Source of the DNA: Vermamoeba vermiformis
Lineage: Eukaryota; Tubulinea; Echinamoebida
Assembly (NCBI GenBank): GCA_045837725.1
Contig: JBEWZL010000266.1
Span: forward strand, 558,001-622,000
DNA: 64,000 nt
Reading direction: 5' to 3'
Shown here one piece after another: positions 11,444-22,687 of this stretch. Position numbers and translations under genes: made by a program. Each line of letters begins with the position of its first letter. The stretch's first letter is position 1. The notes under the pieces are model-generated. The model was not told the DNA's origin, did no database searches, and worked only from the letters and a program-made list of their open reading frames with translations.

Positions 11444-13480
11444 TTACAACTTTACTTTTGAGGTAGTGTCAGGTGCGTACAAAGTAATAAATAATACAGC
11501 TAAGTAACTGATCGCGAAATCGACTGCCGCTTTTTTGTTCCATTGTCGAATTGTTGTCGACAACGCTTCCAAGTTCTGCAATGACACCATGAATGCATTA
11601 TGGACCATCATGATGACTCCTAGCATCAGATATAATCCGGTGTTGTACGCTAAGACCGTAAATATTTTTCCGGATCTGATGACTTTCACATTCAAGTTCC
11701 AATCGAGCATAAATATTACTAGTAGTGACGAGAAAACTATTATGTGCTTAGCATAGCGATGATTTTTGTTGTATAAATCGAGTACCATGAAGAAATAACC
11801 AATGCATCCAAGAGCGGATCCGAACAAAAATCCGAGCTCCCATGTACCATAGTTATAATAAAGCACCAAGAACGATGCGAATACTGATCCTGCTACCAAG
11901 AACACTCTTCGACGCGGTCGATCAATGGTGTTATAATTATTAATTCGATATTGATCGAAAAGTAATCCAATCATCACCAACACCAAAGATAGCACTGAAA
12001 TAACCGCAAAGATTAAATTGACCCAGTAATGGACTGACGAATTCAACTTCCAATAGTCGTTGAGCAAGCACGGTATAAATAATGCTCCCATAATGTTAAA
12101 TAGTGATCGATCCAAAGACAACCCTACAAAAAAATTAAATTAATACCATATTGTCATTTGTATTCTTATATTACCGATTATGCGGTAAATAAACAAAAAT
12201 AATTTTCAATTGCAGAATTTTTATTAAAAACGGATCATGAAACGTACCTAACCAGGGTGATTTTTCGTTGATATAACGAACTCGATGAATTTTTGTAAAG
12301 CCGTACGACTGCAGATTCATTTCAGCCAAGTCTACGAAGAACTCGCAGTCAGCGTTGTGTTTGAAGGTGAAGTACGGAGGCATCAGTTTTTTGCGCACTG
12401 AAAAGCCGAGAATGTAGTCGTCACGGTCAGGGATTTTGTTGTTGATTGGTTCAAAGACCCATTCGTCCTTCAAACTTGGCAGCGTTTTGGCACGAAATTT
12501 CACCAACCACCTGTAAAAAAAACATTCAAGTTAAACCTTAAGAACGCCTACACGTGATAGTCTCGAAATATATTATGTCATTACTCGTAGCAATAAAATA
12601 TATAATAATTAAGGATAAAAAATAAAAGAAACTAATGTTAATCAAAAATTTTCGTACTTATGCATTGGATGCGGCATTTTTCTATCGAGCGGAATATCTA
12701 GTGCTTTTTGAATGTACTGCGCGGTATTAAAATCAACATCGATCAATTTCTTGCCAAGTTTTCGCGCCAAAAGTTGATCTTGGTGCTTCCATTCCGGATC
12801 GTACGATTCCTGCCATAAAATTAAATATTAATACGTAGTTAACTATTAAACATCAATTGCTATTATGGATGCATTGTTTAAGACACGTACGGGATATTCA
12901 AGCCAATTTAATTTTTCCAAGAGTAATTCGCGGCGATTGTAGTTCCAGTTTTCTAATAATTCGTACGGATCTATCCTCCAAGTAGTACTATATATGGAAA
13001 TTTAATATATAAATTGAATTAACCTCTTAGGAATTCGAGCGATCCGGATCTAGTATCAGCAGCTACTTACTCGAAAGTGAAGAAGCGATTGCGGAACTGC
13101 TCGCTTGATGTGATATACCGCCAGTATTTATTGACATTAGAGCACTTAAGAAGCGATTCATAATCCAGGTTGAAGAAGATGTGCTCGAGAATTTCCTGAA
13201 CGAAAAATATTTGCTTTAATTACGCACGAAAAAATTGGCTAACAATTTGCTGTTAATTAAGTAGCTTCAAGTAACCAAAACATTGGTGTATTAATTTTTT
13301 TAAAATTGGTAAGACCAAATTTAAATTATTGATCTGCAACCAAAGACCTACCGGAGGCAAAACTTGATCAATCAACCCATCTGATGGATATGCTGGTCTT
13401 TTGATTTGTGCTACTATTCGTCCAATCAGCTTTGTCACGAATAACGCTGTAATTCCCAAGATCAACGACAACGTCCACAT
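11444..13480 (-). CDS. F-box multi-pass membrane protein, paralogue 1
   Basis: Start chosen at MWTLSLILGITALF because the same MWT start is kept in both paralogues; an in-frame ATG lies 15 bases upstream. Order: N-terminal membrane anchor (about 1-20), F-box (about 44-85: EILEHIFFNLDYESLLKC, then NKYWRYI) just after the first splice, a soluble middle domain (WRIDPYELLENWNYNRRE; LARKLGKKLIDVDFNTAQ; VDLAEMNLQSYGFTKIHRV), and a final exon with about six hydrophobic segments starting PWLGLSLDRSLFNIMG. F-boxes normally bind Skp1 in the cytosol, so this would fix an SCF adaptor in a membrane. The multi-pass part matches no family I can name. The stop sits 9 bases from the transposon's target duplication. 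Confidence 0.8.
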
Positions 13481-13630
13481 GATCTCCTCGCTCAAGAAAG
13501 ACGGTTATGAACACAAATTAATATACGCTACCTATTGTTGCTTTTTTATCTACATTTGTAAAAGATTGTCCGTTTTACAAATGATAATATTTTGGACCGG
13601 TCAATTCACACACGAGCACGCGGATCGGAG

Positions 13631-16237
13631 TTAGTCTTGCGGCTGATCTTGGTGAGGGTACTGAGCATAAATATCGGTCCATGTAATATGGTCGTTGATC
13701 AACTGCCACAACACGTTGGCAACTTCTTCGATCTGAGAAGTAAGGTTTGTGTCAACAACTGTCATTAGCCATATAATCCCATATAAATACTTACACCAAT
13801 GCGAATTTGGTCCGTTGAATCACGTTCACGAAGCGTGACAGTGTTGTCATTCAGTGTGTCGAAGTCGACGGTGAGACAGAAGGGGACACCAAGCTCGTCA
13901 GTTCTCGCGTATCTATCACCATTCAAATTAATTTGACAGCCTTAGATTAATATGATAGTCTTAGATATGACTTGCATATTGACTTTTACCTTCGACCGAG
14001 ATAGCCGCTCTCGTCAGTCTTGCTCGAGATACCACGAGCAGTTAAGAGTTGAGCTAATTTTGAGCTATATTAGACCCCTGCTTAATAACGACATTCACGT
14101 GCTCATGACTTACATAACTTGTAGATGACAGGAGTGAATTGAACGTGTTGACTGATAGGCAAAATACAACACTTGATGGGTGCAACAAGAGGCTTAATAG
14201 CCAACACAGCGCGATGTTCATCGCCTTCGCGCACGTAATACGCGTGCTCGAGCAAACAGTACACAATGCGGCCAATACCGAATGCAGGTTCGATGACGGA
14301 TGGCATGACATTTCGGCCTGTAATCTTCTTTTGGACCTTTTGGAGCTTGATCATAGCGTGGGTGACTTTTAAGCCTTTAATGGTCGGCTCACTAAACGAG
14401 AAGTGAGTACGAGGCGTGAGAAGTATTTGAACTTACGGATCCGCTTCGAATTTGGCCAAGAGTTGAGCCAGCTCTTCTTGGTCGTTTTGAATGTTATCTA
14501 AGTACGCGACCAAAGCGTTGGCTGCACCCTGATAAGCGGCTCTGATACTCTTCTTATCGACTTCCATTTCAATAGCCTCGATCATTTTCTACCGAAACGT
14601 TAGTACTTTGAAACCACCAACTCGTACACGACTTACAGGACCATCAGGGAACTCGACAAACGCTACAAGAGACTCACCAGAGTGCTCGCTATGCACACTC
14701 AAATCGTGTGTGGATCTGTCAGCAATACCCACACATTCAATCCAACCCTGTTAGTCAAAATGTCAGTCATAACGTGTCAAGGGTGTGTGACGTACGTAAG
14801 AAGTTTCAATTTCCGCGTCCCAACAGTCACAGGCGTAGAAAGCCATTTCAGTCTTCAAGTGCTGTCTGAATCTTAGCCGTGCAGGGTCAATACCGATCTT
14901 CAACAAAAACAAGTGCACACGTGCAATGAAGTAACCGAGGGTCTCGCTGTTGACAACACCTTGGGCCACCATATCACCGATAGTACTAAGAACGGGGTCC
15001 TTGTTCTCGAGTTGTAAGTCCCGAGGTAAGAATCGTATCACAGTGTCCGCGACCGCGCTGAACTTGGCGTGGTTCTTTTGGTCTGGCAAAACGAAGTGTT
15101 CGATTTCAGCGAGGGTAAATTCTCTGCGCAAGTGTCAAAACCGAGATAAATTTAGATATATTTGCGTTGACGTACCTAACACGCAACAAGCCAGAACGAG
15201 GAGCAATTTCGTTTCGGAAGGCAGGACCGATCTGCGCAGCAGCGAACGGCAGTTTGCCGTTGTTGTACTCCAACAAACGCTTGAAATTGACGAACATGCC
15301 TTGTGCAGTCTCGGGGCGGAGGTAACTAATAATAAAATTGATAAAATTAACAAAATTGCACGAGTGTTAATGTAATCGTGCGACGTACCCAGGAATTTTG
15401 CCAGTAGGACCGATTTGAGTGGAGAACATCAAATTAAATGGTTTGGACTCGCTCAAGGTGTTGCCAGTTTTAGGAGCCTTTATATTGTAAGCTTTAATCA
15501 TCGCATCCAACTCGGCAGCGGAAAGCAGATCGACCTTGACTCGATCCATCTCCAATTTTTCTTGATCGGCTGGTTTAATATATTTCTTTTTGAGCAATTT
15601 ATCGATGTGCTCCTTGACTAAATGATCAGCTCTGAAGCTCTCACCAGTCTGGTCGTCACGAACAAGCAGATCGCTAAAATTGGCAACGTGGCCAGATGCA
15701 CTAAATTAGCGTTAAAAATTAGCTTAAAAATTCGACAAAATATAATATTGTAAATAACCTACATTAAAACGGGTGCTGGAGTTAAAGCACTGCACTCGAT
15801 CTCAAAAATGTTGTCTTCCAAAATGAAGAATTGCCTCCAAAAATTAAGCACGTTGGTTTTAACAGCGCTACCTGGAGGACCGTAATCGTACAGACCCTTA
15901 ACACCTGAAATAATAAAGTCAGAAACAAAAAAATTGAAAAAAAAACCAATAATTTGAATTTAATTATTTTACAAATAAAAGCGCTATATAATAGCTATTA
16001 GTAATTTCCGTAGCTGCATGTTAGTAAAAAAAATTATTTACTTACCACCGTAAATTTCAAAAGATTGGGCTATGAAGAATCTTCTTCGGAGAAGCTCATC
16101 GAACATCAATCGATCGAAGGCTTTCTCTTTCTTAGCGACCTAATTATAATTTAATTTAATATTAAACGGTTATTAAACTCGAGTTTAACAGAGCACCCAG
16201 ATCAGCTTACCTTCGCTTTCTTATCGTTTTTCTCCAT
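13631..16237 (-). CDS. GARS: Glycyl-tRNA synthetase
   Basis: Class II aminoacyl-tRNA synthetase that charges tRNA-Gly. The start [17 protein letters not shown] gives a lysine-rich lead, then the conserved N-terminal core ([17 protein letters not shown]). Motif 2 is visible as [17 protein letters not shown] with the preceding [12 protein letters not shown]. Motif 3 appears as [16 protein letters not shown], and the anticodon-binding domain carries [13 protein letters not shown] and TVTLRERDS near the end (DQPQD, stop). No WHEP domain is present. Length near 650 residues suits a eukaryotic/archaeal-type enzyme. About ten short introns. It sits between two F-box membrane paralogues on the same strand, with no evident functional link. 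Confidence 0.97.
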
Positions 16238-16239
16238 TG

Positions 16240-16665
16240 TATATTAATGAATGCCATTCAGTCCTCGTAGTTAATATAAAAAACTTTCTATCTGAGTTTT
16301 TTAACAAAATTCCGTCGCTTCCCTCGATGAAATTTGACAGCCAAACGTTTATTTTGACGGGCAAACTTTGTACAACCACTCGCTGACTATTATGCGGTAA
16401 GGTAGCAATATTAAGCGATTATTCTCGAAAATTACCTTGCGCCGACATTTACAACCCAGCGTCGGATCGGTATGGCTAGATCCAGATAAATTTCCAGCTG
16501 GCTTATCTAATTGCTGTAACGAAGTATAAACAATATTAAGGGCTATTGGTGTATCGCATACAAATTGGTGGCGTCGGATCTCCACCAAATAGAGTGTTCA
16601 CAACAAAAATTCAAGCTCCGTCCAATAGAAGCCTGAATTTTATTTCTGCTTCGTTCGCTTTCATA
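16240..16665. other. Intergenic, no gene seen
   Basis: About 430 bases between the GlyRS start and the stop of the next minus-strand gene. A 79-codon antisense frame here has no supporting features. The region should hold the GlyRS promoter. Confidence 0.5.
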
Positions 16666-16668
16666 GAA

Positions 16669-18583
16669 TTAAATCGCCAGTTTTGCCGACGTTTCGGGTG
16701 CCGCTAAAGTGATGTACACTAAGCTTGCCATGCCGAAAAGGCAATAGGTCTTCATAGATGTTTTATCCAAAGTACGGAACATATTTTTGACGAACGGCTC
16801 GGAGTTGACGAATGATTCATGAATCCCCATGACTATAATTAGCAGCGCTCCAAATAATAAGTATAATAGCAAATTATATCCAAACGTTGCAAAAATTTGT
16901 CGGGATCCGATAATCAGTCTCCAATCGATTGTCAGTAGGACCAGTATTGATGATAGTCCAATGAAATACTTCGCATATTGATGATTTTTGATAACCAAGT
17001 CCTGGAGCAGTAGGAAGTAAATCAAGATGAAATAAATACATCCGCACAAAAATGCAATCTCCAACGCCCAATTGTAGAAGTATAATACGGGCAATAATAC
17101 TGCCAGCGATATTGCCATTAGAGACGATCCACGGCGTCCGTTTTGTTTTCGGTGTTGTTTGAATGCACTGAGTGTAACGATTCCTGTTAAACCAACTGTG
17201 CTACCAACGATTATAGTAGCGAATACTAAATGGATCCAATATTTCGTTGACGGATTTAGCTGCCAGTAATCAACGAGCAGACAAGGCGCGAAGAGTCCGC
17301 AACCAATGTTGAACAACATGTAATCTAAGACAAATGAGTAACGGTTTAAAAGTCGATATTAATATAACGCTATTATAATAATAGATATTATTATTAGTAA
17401 TTATTATGGATAAAAAGGAGGTTTGAGCTAATTTTTGCAAAATTTTATACCATTATTTTATAATTAGTCACGGAACTTACCGAGCCACGGCGACTTGTCG
17501 TTGATATACCTAATTTGGTATACTTTTGAGAATCGTGACGAGTACTGTTTGACGTCAGCCAAGTCAACAATGAGCTCACACTCAACGTTGGTTCTAAAAG
17601 CGATGTTCTTGGGAATACTTCGTCGTTCGATCTCTAAAAATCTCGACCCCTTTTCAGTGCTGAAACGCCAATGATTGTCGGAATATGTGTTAGGCTTGCA
17701 ACGAAATTTCACCAGCCACCTGGTAAAAACGTTCTTAATAAAATAAACCGTAGAAAGCGGATTTGAAATTTGAAATTTACATAGACGATGGAGGCCCTTG
17801 ACTCTCAAGTGGTATATTTAGTGCTTCTGCAATATATATAGCGCTGTTGAAATCAACGTCAACGAGTTTCTTGCCGAGTTTTCGCGCCAAAAGTTGATCG
17901 TGGAGCTTCCATTCTGGATCGTACGATTTCTGCCGTACTTAGTTAGTATCCATTAGTAATTAAGGAATCCTTTTGATTTACACTAAAAATAAATATTATA
18001 AAGCTTACGTTGTATTCGAGCCAGTTTAAACTTTTAGGATCAAAGGAACGACGGTTGTGATTCCAATTCTTTAATAATTCGTGCGGATCTATCCTCCAAG
18101 TTTTGCTAAAAATGAAAAAATCAACATTAAGCAAATGCAACGTTCCAACAAAAGAGATCTAATCCGAATCGGACACTTACTCGGTGTTACACAGTCGATT
18201 TCGAAGCTGCTTGTCCGATGCAATGTATCGCCAATATTTATTAACACTATGGCACGTTATCAATGACTCATAGTCGGTATTGATGAAGATCTGCTCCAGT
18301 ATTTCCTAAAAAGATTTTAACTTCAGTTCGAAGGCACCACAAAATATATTAATATTAATTATCATAATTAATGAGGTAATAAAATTCAGGAGATGTAGAA
18401 TCCATTTAAAATATTAATTTAAAAATTAAATTGGACGAACCAATCACAAAGACCTACTGGAGGGAGAACCTGATCAATTAATGCTTCTGATGGATAGACC
18501 GCCGGCTTTGTCCGTACAGAGCTCTGTATTATCGTAGTCATAACGAACGCAATAACACACAAAATCAACGCCAATGTCCACAT
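16669..18583 (-). CDS. F-box multi-pass membrane protein, paralogue 2
   Basis: Same exon layout as paralogue 1. The start MWTLALILCVIAFVMT is a membrane anchor; an F-box exon follows (EILEQIFINTDYESLI), then WRIDPHELLKNWNHNRR, then LARKLGKKLVDVDFNSA and DLADVKQYSSRFSKVYQ in the soluble middle. The last exon has about six hydrophobic segments, from CGLFAPCLLVDYW to LVYITLAAPETSAKLAI. The invariant pieces across the three copies (KLGKKL, FDxPW-like lead, CLLxDYWxLN, KNHxYAK, DWxL, APExxxK) mark the likely core of the membrane domain. It is separated from paralogue 1 by glycyl-tRNA synthetase, so the family expanded by local duplication. Function unknown. Confidence 0.8.
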
Positions 18584-18788
18584 CCGATTGAAATTAGTGA
18601 AGCTACTCGATTATATTGTAAAACTATTCGTTAGTTCATGAGTGTATTTTAATCATAAAGATTCCATTAAAAGAATTTTCGGGCGGGTTGAAGAAACCAC
18701 TGTGGTCCGCAAAAATCCATTCTTTTTTTATTTTCGAAACACAAACCCAACAATTCTGACGCTGCATTGTAACCTTGCACGATTGTCT

Positions 18789-19203
18789 ATGCTGCGAATT
18801 CTTTCTTTCCCAAAGGCGAAAGATCTTTGTTCTGTTGTAGTGGACTTGTTGGCTCTACGCAAACCGGGCAATAGACAATTTGGTACTAGGTACGTCATTT
18901 TACCTGCTTTAATTCACTATAATTAGGTTTTATAACTTACAAACAATTGTCATACAGGTCTAACATTTCTCGTTCTAGATCTCCAACGCAGAAACCAAGG
19001 GATTTACGCACCACAAGATCAGTTTCTAGTAAATTATTTCGTATTTTAATTTAAAACTAATATTATAGCAGCCTTATTGTGCAATAATAGTTTAATTGGT
19101 CTGAGTTCGCTCAAGCCACTTTTCCTTTATCAATGCTACTCGGCCAAAGCTGCAAATGAAGATGATTCAATCAAAATAAACTACAAAACAAGGAAACGTA
19201 CGT
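18789..19203 (+). CDS. Small gene or gene fragment with a mitochondrial-leader-like N-terminus
   Basis: Three exons can be joined in phase: MLRILSFPKAKDL to FGTR (donor near 18890), SNISRSRSPTQKPRDLRTTR, then ALLCNNSLIGLSS to DSIKINYKTRK, with a donor-like GTACGT at the end. The product is rich in Arg, Ser and Leu and poor in acidic residues over its first 90 positions, as mitochondrial targeting peptides are, and then gains NEDDSIKINY. No downstream exon completes a recognisable protein before the Crinkler-like frame begins at 19265. It may be a short gene, the front of a longer gene interrupted by that insertion, or a 5' extension of it. Its CpG content is ordinary, unlike the next block. 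Confidence 0.35.
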
Positions 19204-19264
19204 TATGTATTCAAAGGCCAAAAAAAAAAATCATTTGCAGACAATTTGTAATCATTGAGTAATT

Positions 19265-20719
19265 TTGCTTTCGTTAGCTCTCAGATGGACTGAAACAGAT
19301 GTAATTGAGTGGGCAAAGTCAGAGCTTCAATTTTCTAATGAAGATCTTGCTGCCCTTAAATGTTGTTGTTCTCCACTGGATGGTAGCCACTTGTTGAAAA
19401 CCTCAATACAAGACCTTGTTGAGGCAGGAGTTGCTGGTGGTTTGGCTGGACAACTGCTGGATGAACTCATGATAGCAAATGCACCTGCAATCTGTGAACT
19501 TTTGCCACGTGATGCTGAAGAGTTTCAGTACTTAACTAATGAAGAGAGAATGAGAGCAAGCATCAACACCTTCAAGCCCCTGCCTCAAATTGGGCACTTT
19601 GCACCTGTGAAAGGCTATACTAGTTCAACACACATCTTCATCACAGAAGAGCAATATAAGGTTTGGAAAATGTACTTTGACAACAGCAATGCAAACTCCA
19701 CAAAGTTACTTGTACCTTCTGGCCCATACAGAATTGGCAAATCTGGCATTGGGTATCTGGTTGCTCTAACTGCTTATCTTTTAAAGAAACCACTGTTTTA
19801 TTATGTAAGTTACAACTTAAGCAACCTTTTACTCATTGAGTTTAAGCCAAACTGCAGCAAAGTGATAACAAAGAAAAACATGGAAGAAGTGCTACTTCTA
19901 TGGAACAAAGATCTTATGGATACAAATCCAGATCTAACAGCAGCTCTTACAACTCTGCAAATTGATGAAACAACTGGTGCCTCTGCATTTTGGTCTGCTT
20001 TCACAGGAATACCTGGAGCTGTAATCATATTTGATGAGCACAATGAGTTGTACAGGATGCAAGAATACTCTAAAGCATGGTACAGCATTTACACATCCTT
20101 TCAGACATTTCAAGTAAGGCCATTCAAAGGTGCTAAAGTGTTAACTAATTGCTTCAACCAGGCAGCAAACTTTGTGTCATTCATTGGTTCAGCACACTCA
20201 AAACTTCCTGATGGATACAGAAACAGTGCAATTTACTTGCAGCCTGAACATTTGAGAAGTAAAAATTTTATTAAAATTTAATTTTTTATTTAGCCATTGA
20301 GTGATTTCTTGTGGGAAAAACTGCCAGGAAAAACTCAAGACAACAAATTGAGGAAGTTATATTCAGCTGTTGGAGGAGTCTATCATCTTCTTTTGGAGCT
20401 GCATGAGCATATGAAAAGAGGACTCTCATTTGACAGTTTTCTTATTTCTCTGAAAACAACTTATTCCAATCGCTTGGAGCAGTCAGAAAAAGAATTTCTT
20501 GGGCATGATAAGGAATATTTCTTAGCCTTCTTGAAGTCCATTGCCAACCACAATGCACATTTCATCACACTGGAGGCCAAAGAAGCCTCAGTAATGTATT
20601 ATGATTGTGGAATGGTGTATATCAAATGTAACTCAGTCTTTCCTGTTAACGATACAGCTCTTGCTGTAATCAAGGCCAAAGCCAAAGGAGCAACTGTTTT
20701 GATTGACAGCACCCTTTAA
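19265..20719 (+). CDS. Crinkler (CRN)-like P-loop NTPase, CpG-depleted
   Basis: Two long coding blocks (to about 20280 and from about 20295) separated by a short AT-rich stretch that looks like an intron. The first opens with a SAM-like helical module (TETDVIEWAKSELQFS, LLKTSIQDLVEAGVAG). Then comes a NTPase region with a Walker A-like loop (VPSGPYRIGKSG) and a Walker B-like strand (AVIIFDEHNELY). This matches the STAND-like NTPase core reported for Crinkler-type proteins of oomycetes, chytrids and amoebae. The C-terminal block is mixed helical and ends AKGATVLIDSTL. I count only four CpG dinucleotides in the whole span, against dense CpG in neighbouring genes. It sits between two F-box membrane paralogues. 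The family call is moderate; role unknown. Confidence 0.55.
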
Positions 20720-20764
20720 TTCCATTATAGCCATGTTATTCTACATTCTATTTACATTAGTGTG

Positions 20765-22556
20765 CTATTTCAGCACTTTTTGCATAGATTCAGGTGCAAA
20801 TAAAGTGATGAATGGAACAGTTGCAAGAAAAAATCGAACATAATCTTTGGCTACTTGCATCTTCCATGGAACTGTGTTTTGTGTTGGCTGCAGCCAATCT
20901 ATAACACCATGATAAATTGCAAAAAGTAAGCCAAAAAGCAAATATAATGTAGTGTTGTAGAGTAGAGTATAATAGATTTTTCCTGATCCAATTGCTCTTA
21001 CCACCAGTTTCCAATCAAGTGTTAATATCACTAGCAGGGCTGAAATTATTGCTACGTGCTTTGCATAGGGATGATTCTTGGCACGTAAGTCGTCAATTGT
21101 AAAATAGTATGCAACACAGCGAATGACACATCCAAGTAAAAATCCAATTTCCAGCATCCAATTGTAGAAATAGCACAATGCCAATACGAGTGTTATCAAC
21201 ATGAATAGAATATCTGCACGCCTTCTGACTTGTTGTGCGTGTCCATCCAAGAGATTCACAACGCCAGCGAATACTATCCCACCAGTAACAAGCAGAGCGA
21301 CGACCAAATTGATCCAGAAATGGAGTGAAGAATTCAATTGCCAATAATCAGCCAGTAGACACGGTGAAAACAATCCCACGCCAATGTTAATTAAGGAATA
21401 GTCCCATGGCAGTCCTGCAAACAAAAATTAGAACCAAGGAGTTGATAGGAACTCCGTACCTAACCATCCAAGGTTTTTCTTATTCAGATATCGCAGTCGA
21501 TGGACCTTCTGAAACTGTTCAGAACTCACGTCGGTCAAATCAACGATGAGCTCGCATTCAGCGTCGTGTTCAAAGGTGATGTTGTTTGGTATTGCGTGTC
21601 GTTCTATTATCAGTTCCACTTCTTCAATCCAATATGCGCCTTTGTGAATTGAATCAAAAAACCACTTCGAGGCATCGTAGCGCTGCGTTTTGCAGCGAAA
21701 TTTTGCGAGCCACCTGAAAGTTTTGCATTAGCGATTAATGTGGACGAAATTAAACTTACTTCGTGTTAGGAGGTTGCAAAGCTTCATCGAGTGAGACGTC
21801 CAATGCCGTTCTGATGTATTTAGCGCTGTTCAAATCGACATCGACAAGTTTCTTGCCGAGCCTTCGCGCCAAAAGTCGGTCTTGATGATGCCATTCTGGT
21901 TTGTAGTTTTCCTTTACAATTTTATAAATATTTAATATGATGTAACCCTATATGATTGGCTCTATAAGTCTTATTCTAAAAAGACTTACCGGATAATCAA
22001 GCCACGTTAATTGTGTAAGATCAAATTCGCGATAATAATTGTAGTTCCAGTTTTCTAATAACTCGTGCGGATCTGGTCTCGAAATGTTGCTTTTTTGAAG
22101 TATTAGAGGGACGTGAAATACCATGGGATTCTTACCTGTTCTGGCAAACTTGATTTCGCAGTTTCTTGTTTGAGCTAAGATAATTCCAGTATTTATTGAC
22201 CTGATTGCACGCTATAAGTGCCTCATAGTCCAAATTGACGAAGATCTGCTCGATTATTTCCTGATCCAAAAATTCATTTCGTTAGAAATGCACTTAAAAA
22301 TCGGAGATAATTTAAAACTAACAGAATAGCTAGATTTAATTCTATGGTTGGTCAATTCGATTTTTCAAATGCAGTGGTGCCAATATAAAATTAATGTAAA
22401 TTTGGTTCCGCATTATAAATAACTTACCGACGGAAGAAGTTGGTCAATAAACGCTGTTGAAGGGTATACTGGCTTTTTTATGCTACTAAATACGCTTTCT
22501 ATTGCCTTTGTCACTATAAAACCGGCGATGCCTAAAAGTAAGACCAAAGTCCACAT
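20765..22556 (-). CDS. F-box multi-pass membrane protein, paralogue 3
   Basis: Third copy of the family. The start MWTLVLLLGIAGFIVT forms the anchor, the F-box exon follows after LLPS (EIIEQIFVNLDYEALI), then the middle domain (LARRLGKKLVDVDLNSA; VDLTDVSSEQFQKVHRL), and finally about six hydrophobic segments beginning WLGLPWDYSLINIG and ending FITLFAPESMQKVLK. All exon junctions visible in paralogues 1 and 2 recur at equivalent places. The first 290 or so bases of its last exon, next to the Crinkler-like gene, share that gene's CpG poverty, whereas the rest of the gene has ordinary CpG. Function unknown; a membrane-held SCF adaptor is inference. Confidence 0.8.
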
Positions 22557-22687
22557 TAAGCTTATAATCGTGCCTACACTTGTTTTAATTCAACTTGTCA
22601 ATATATGAATGCGCACATAAGCGTGTTCATCAGGAAAAAATAATTTACGTAAAGAAATTTTTGAACATCCGTTTTTATTATTTTAAG

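Noticed and set aside
14950-15375. 141-codon plus-strand frame
   Set aside because: Antisense of glycyl-tRNA synthetase core motifs; it has no features of its own.
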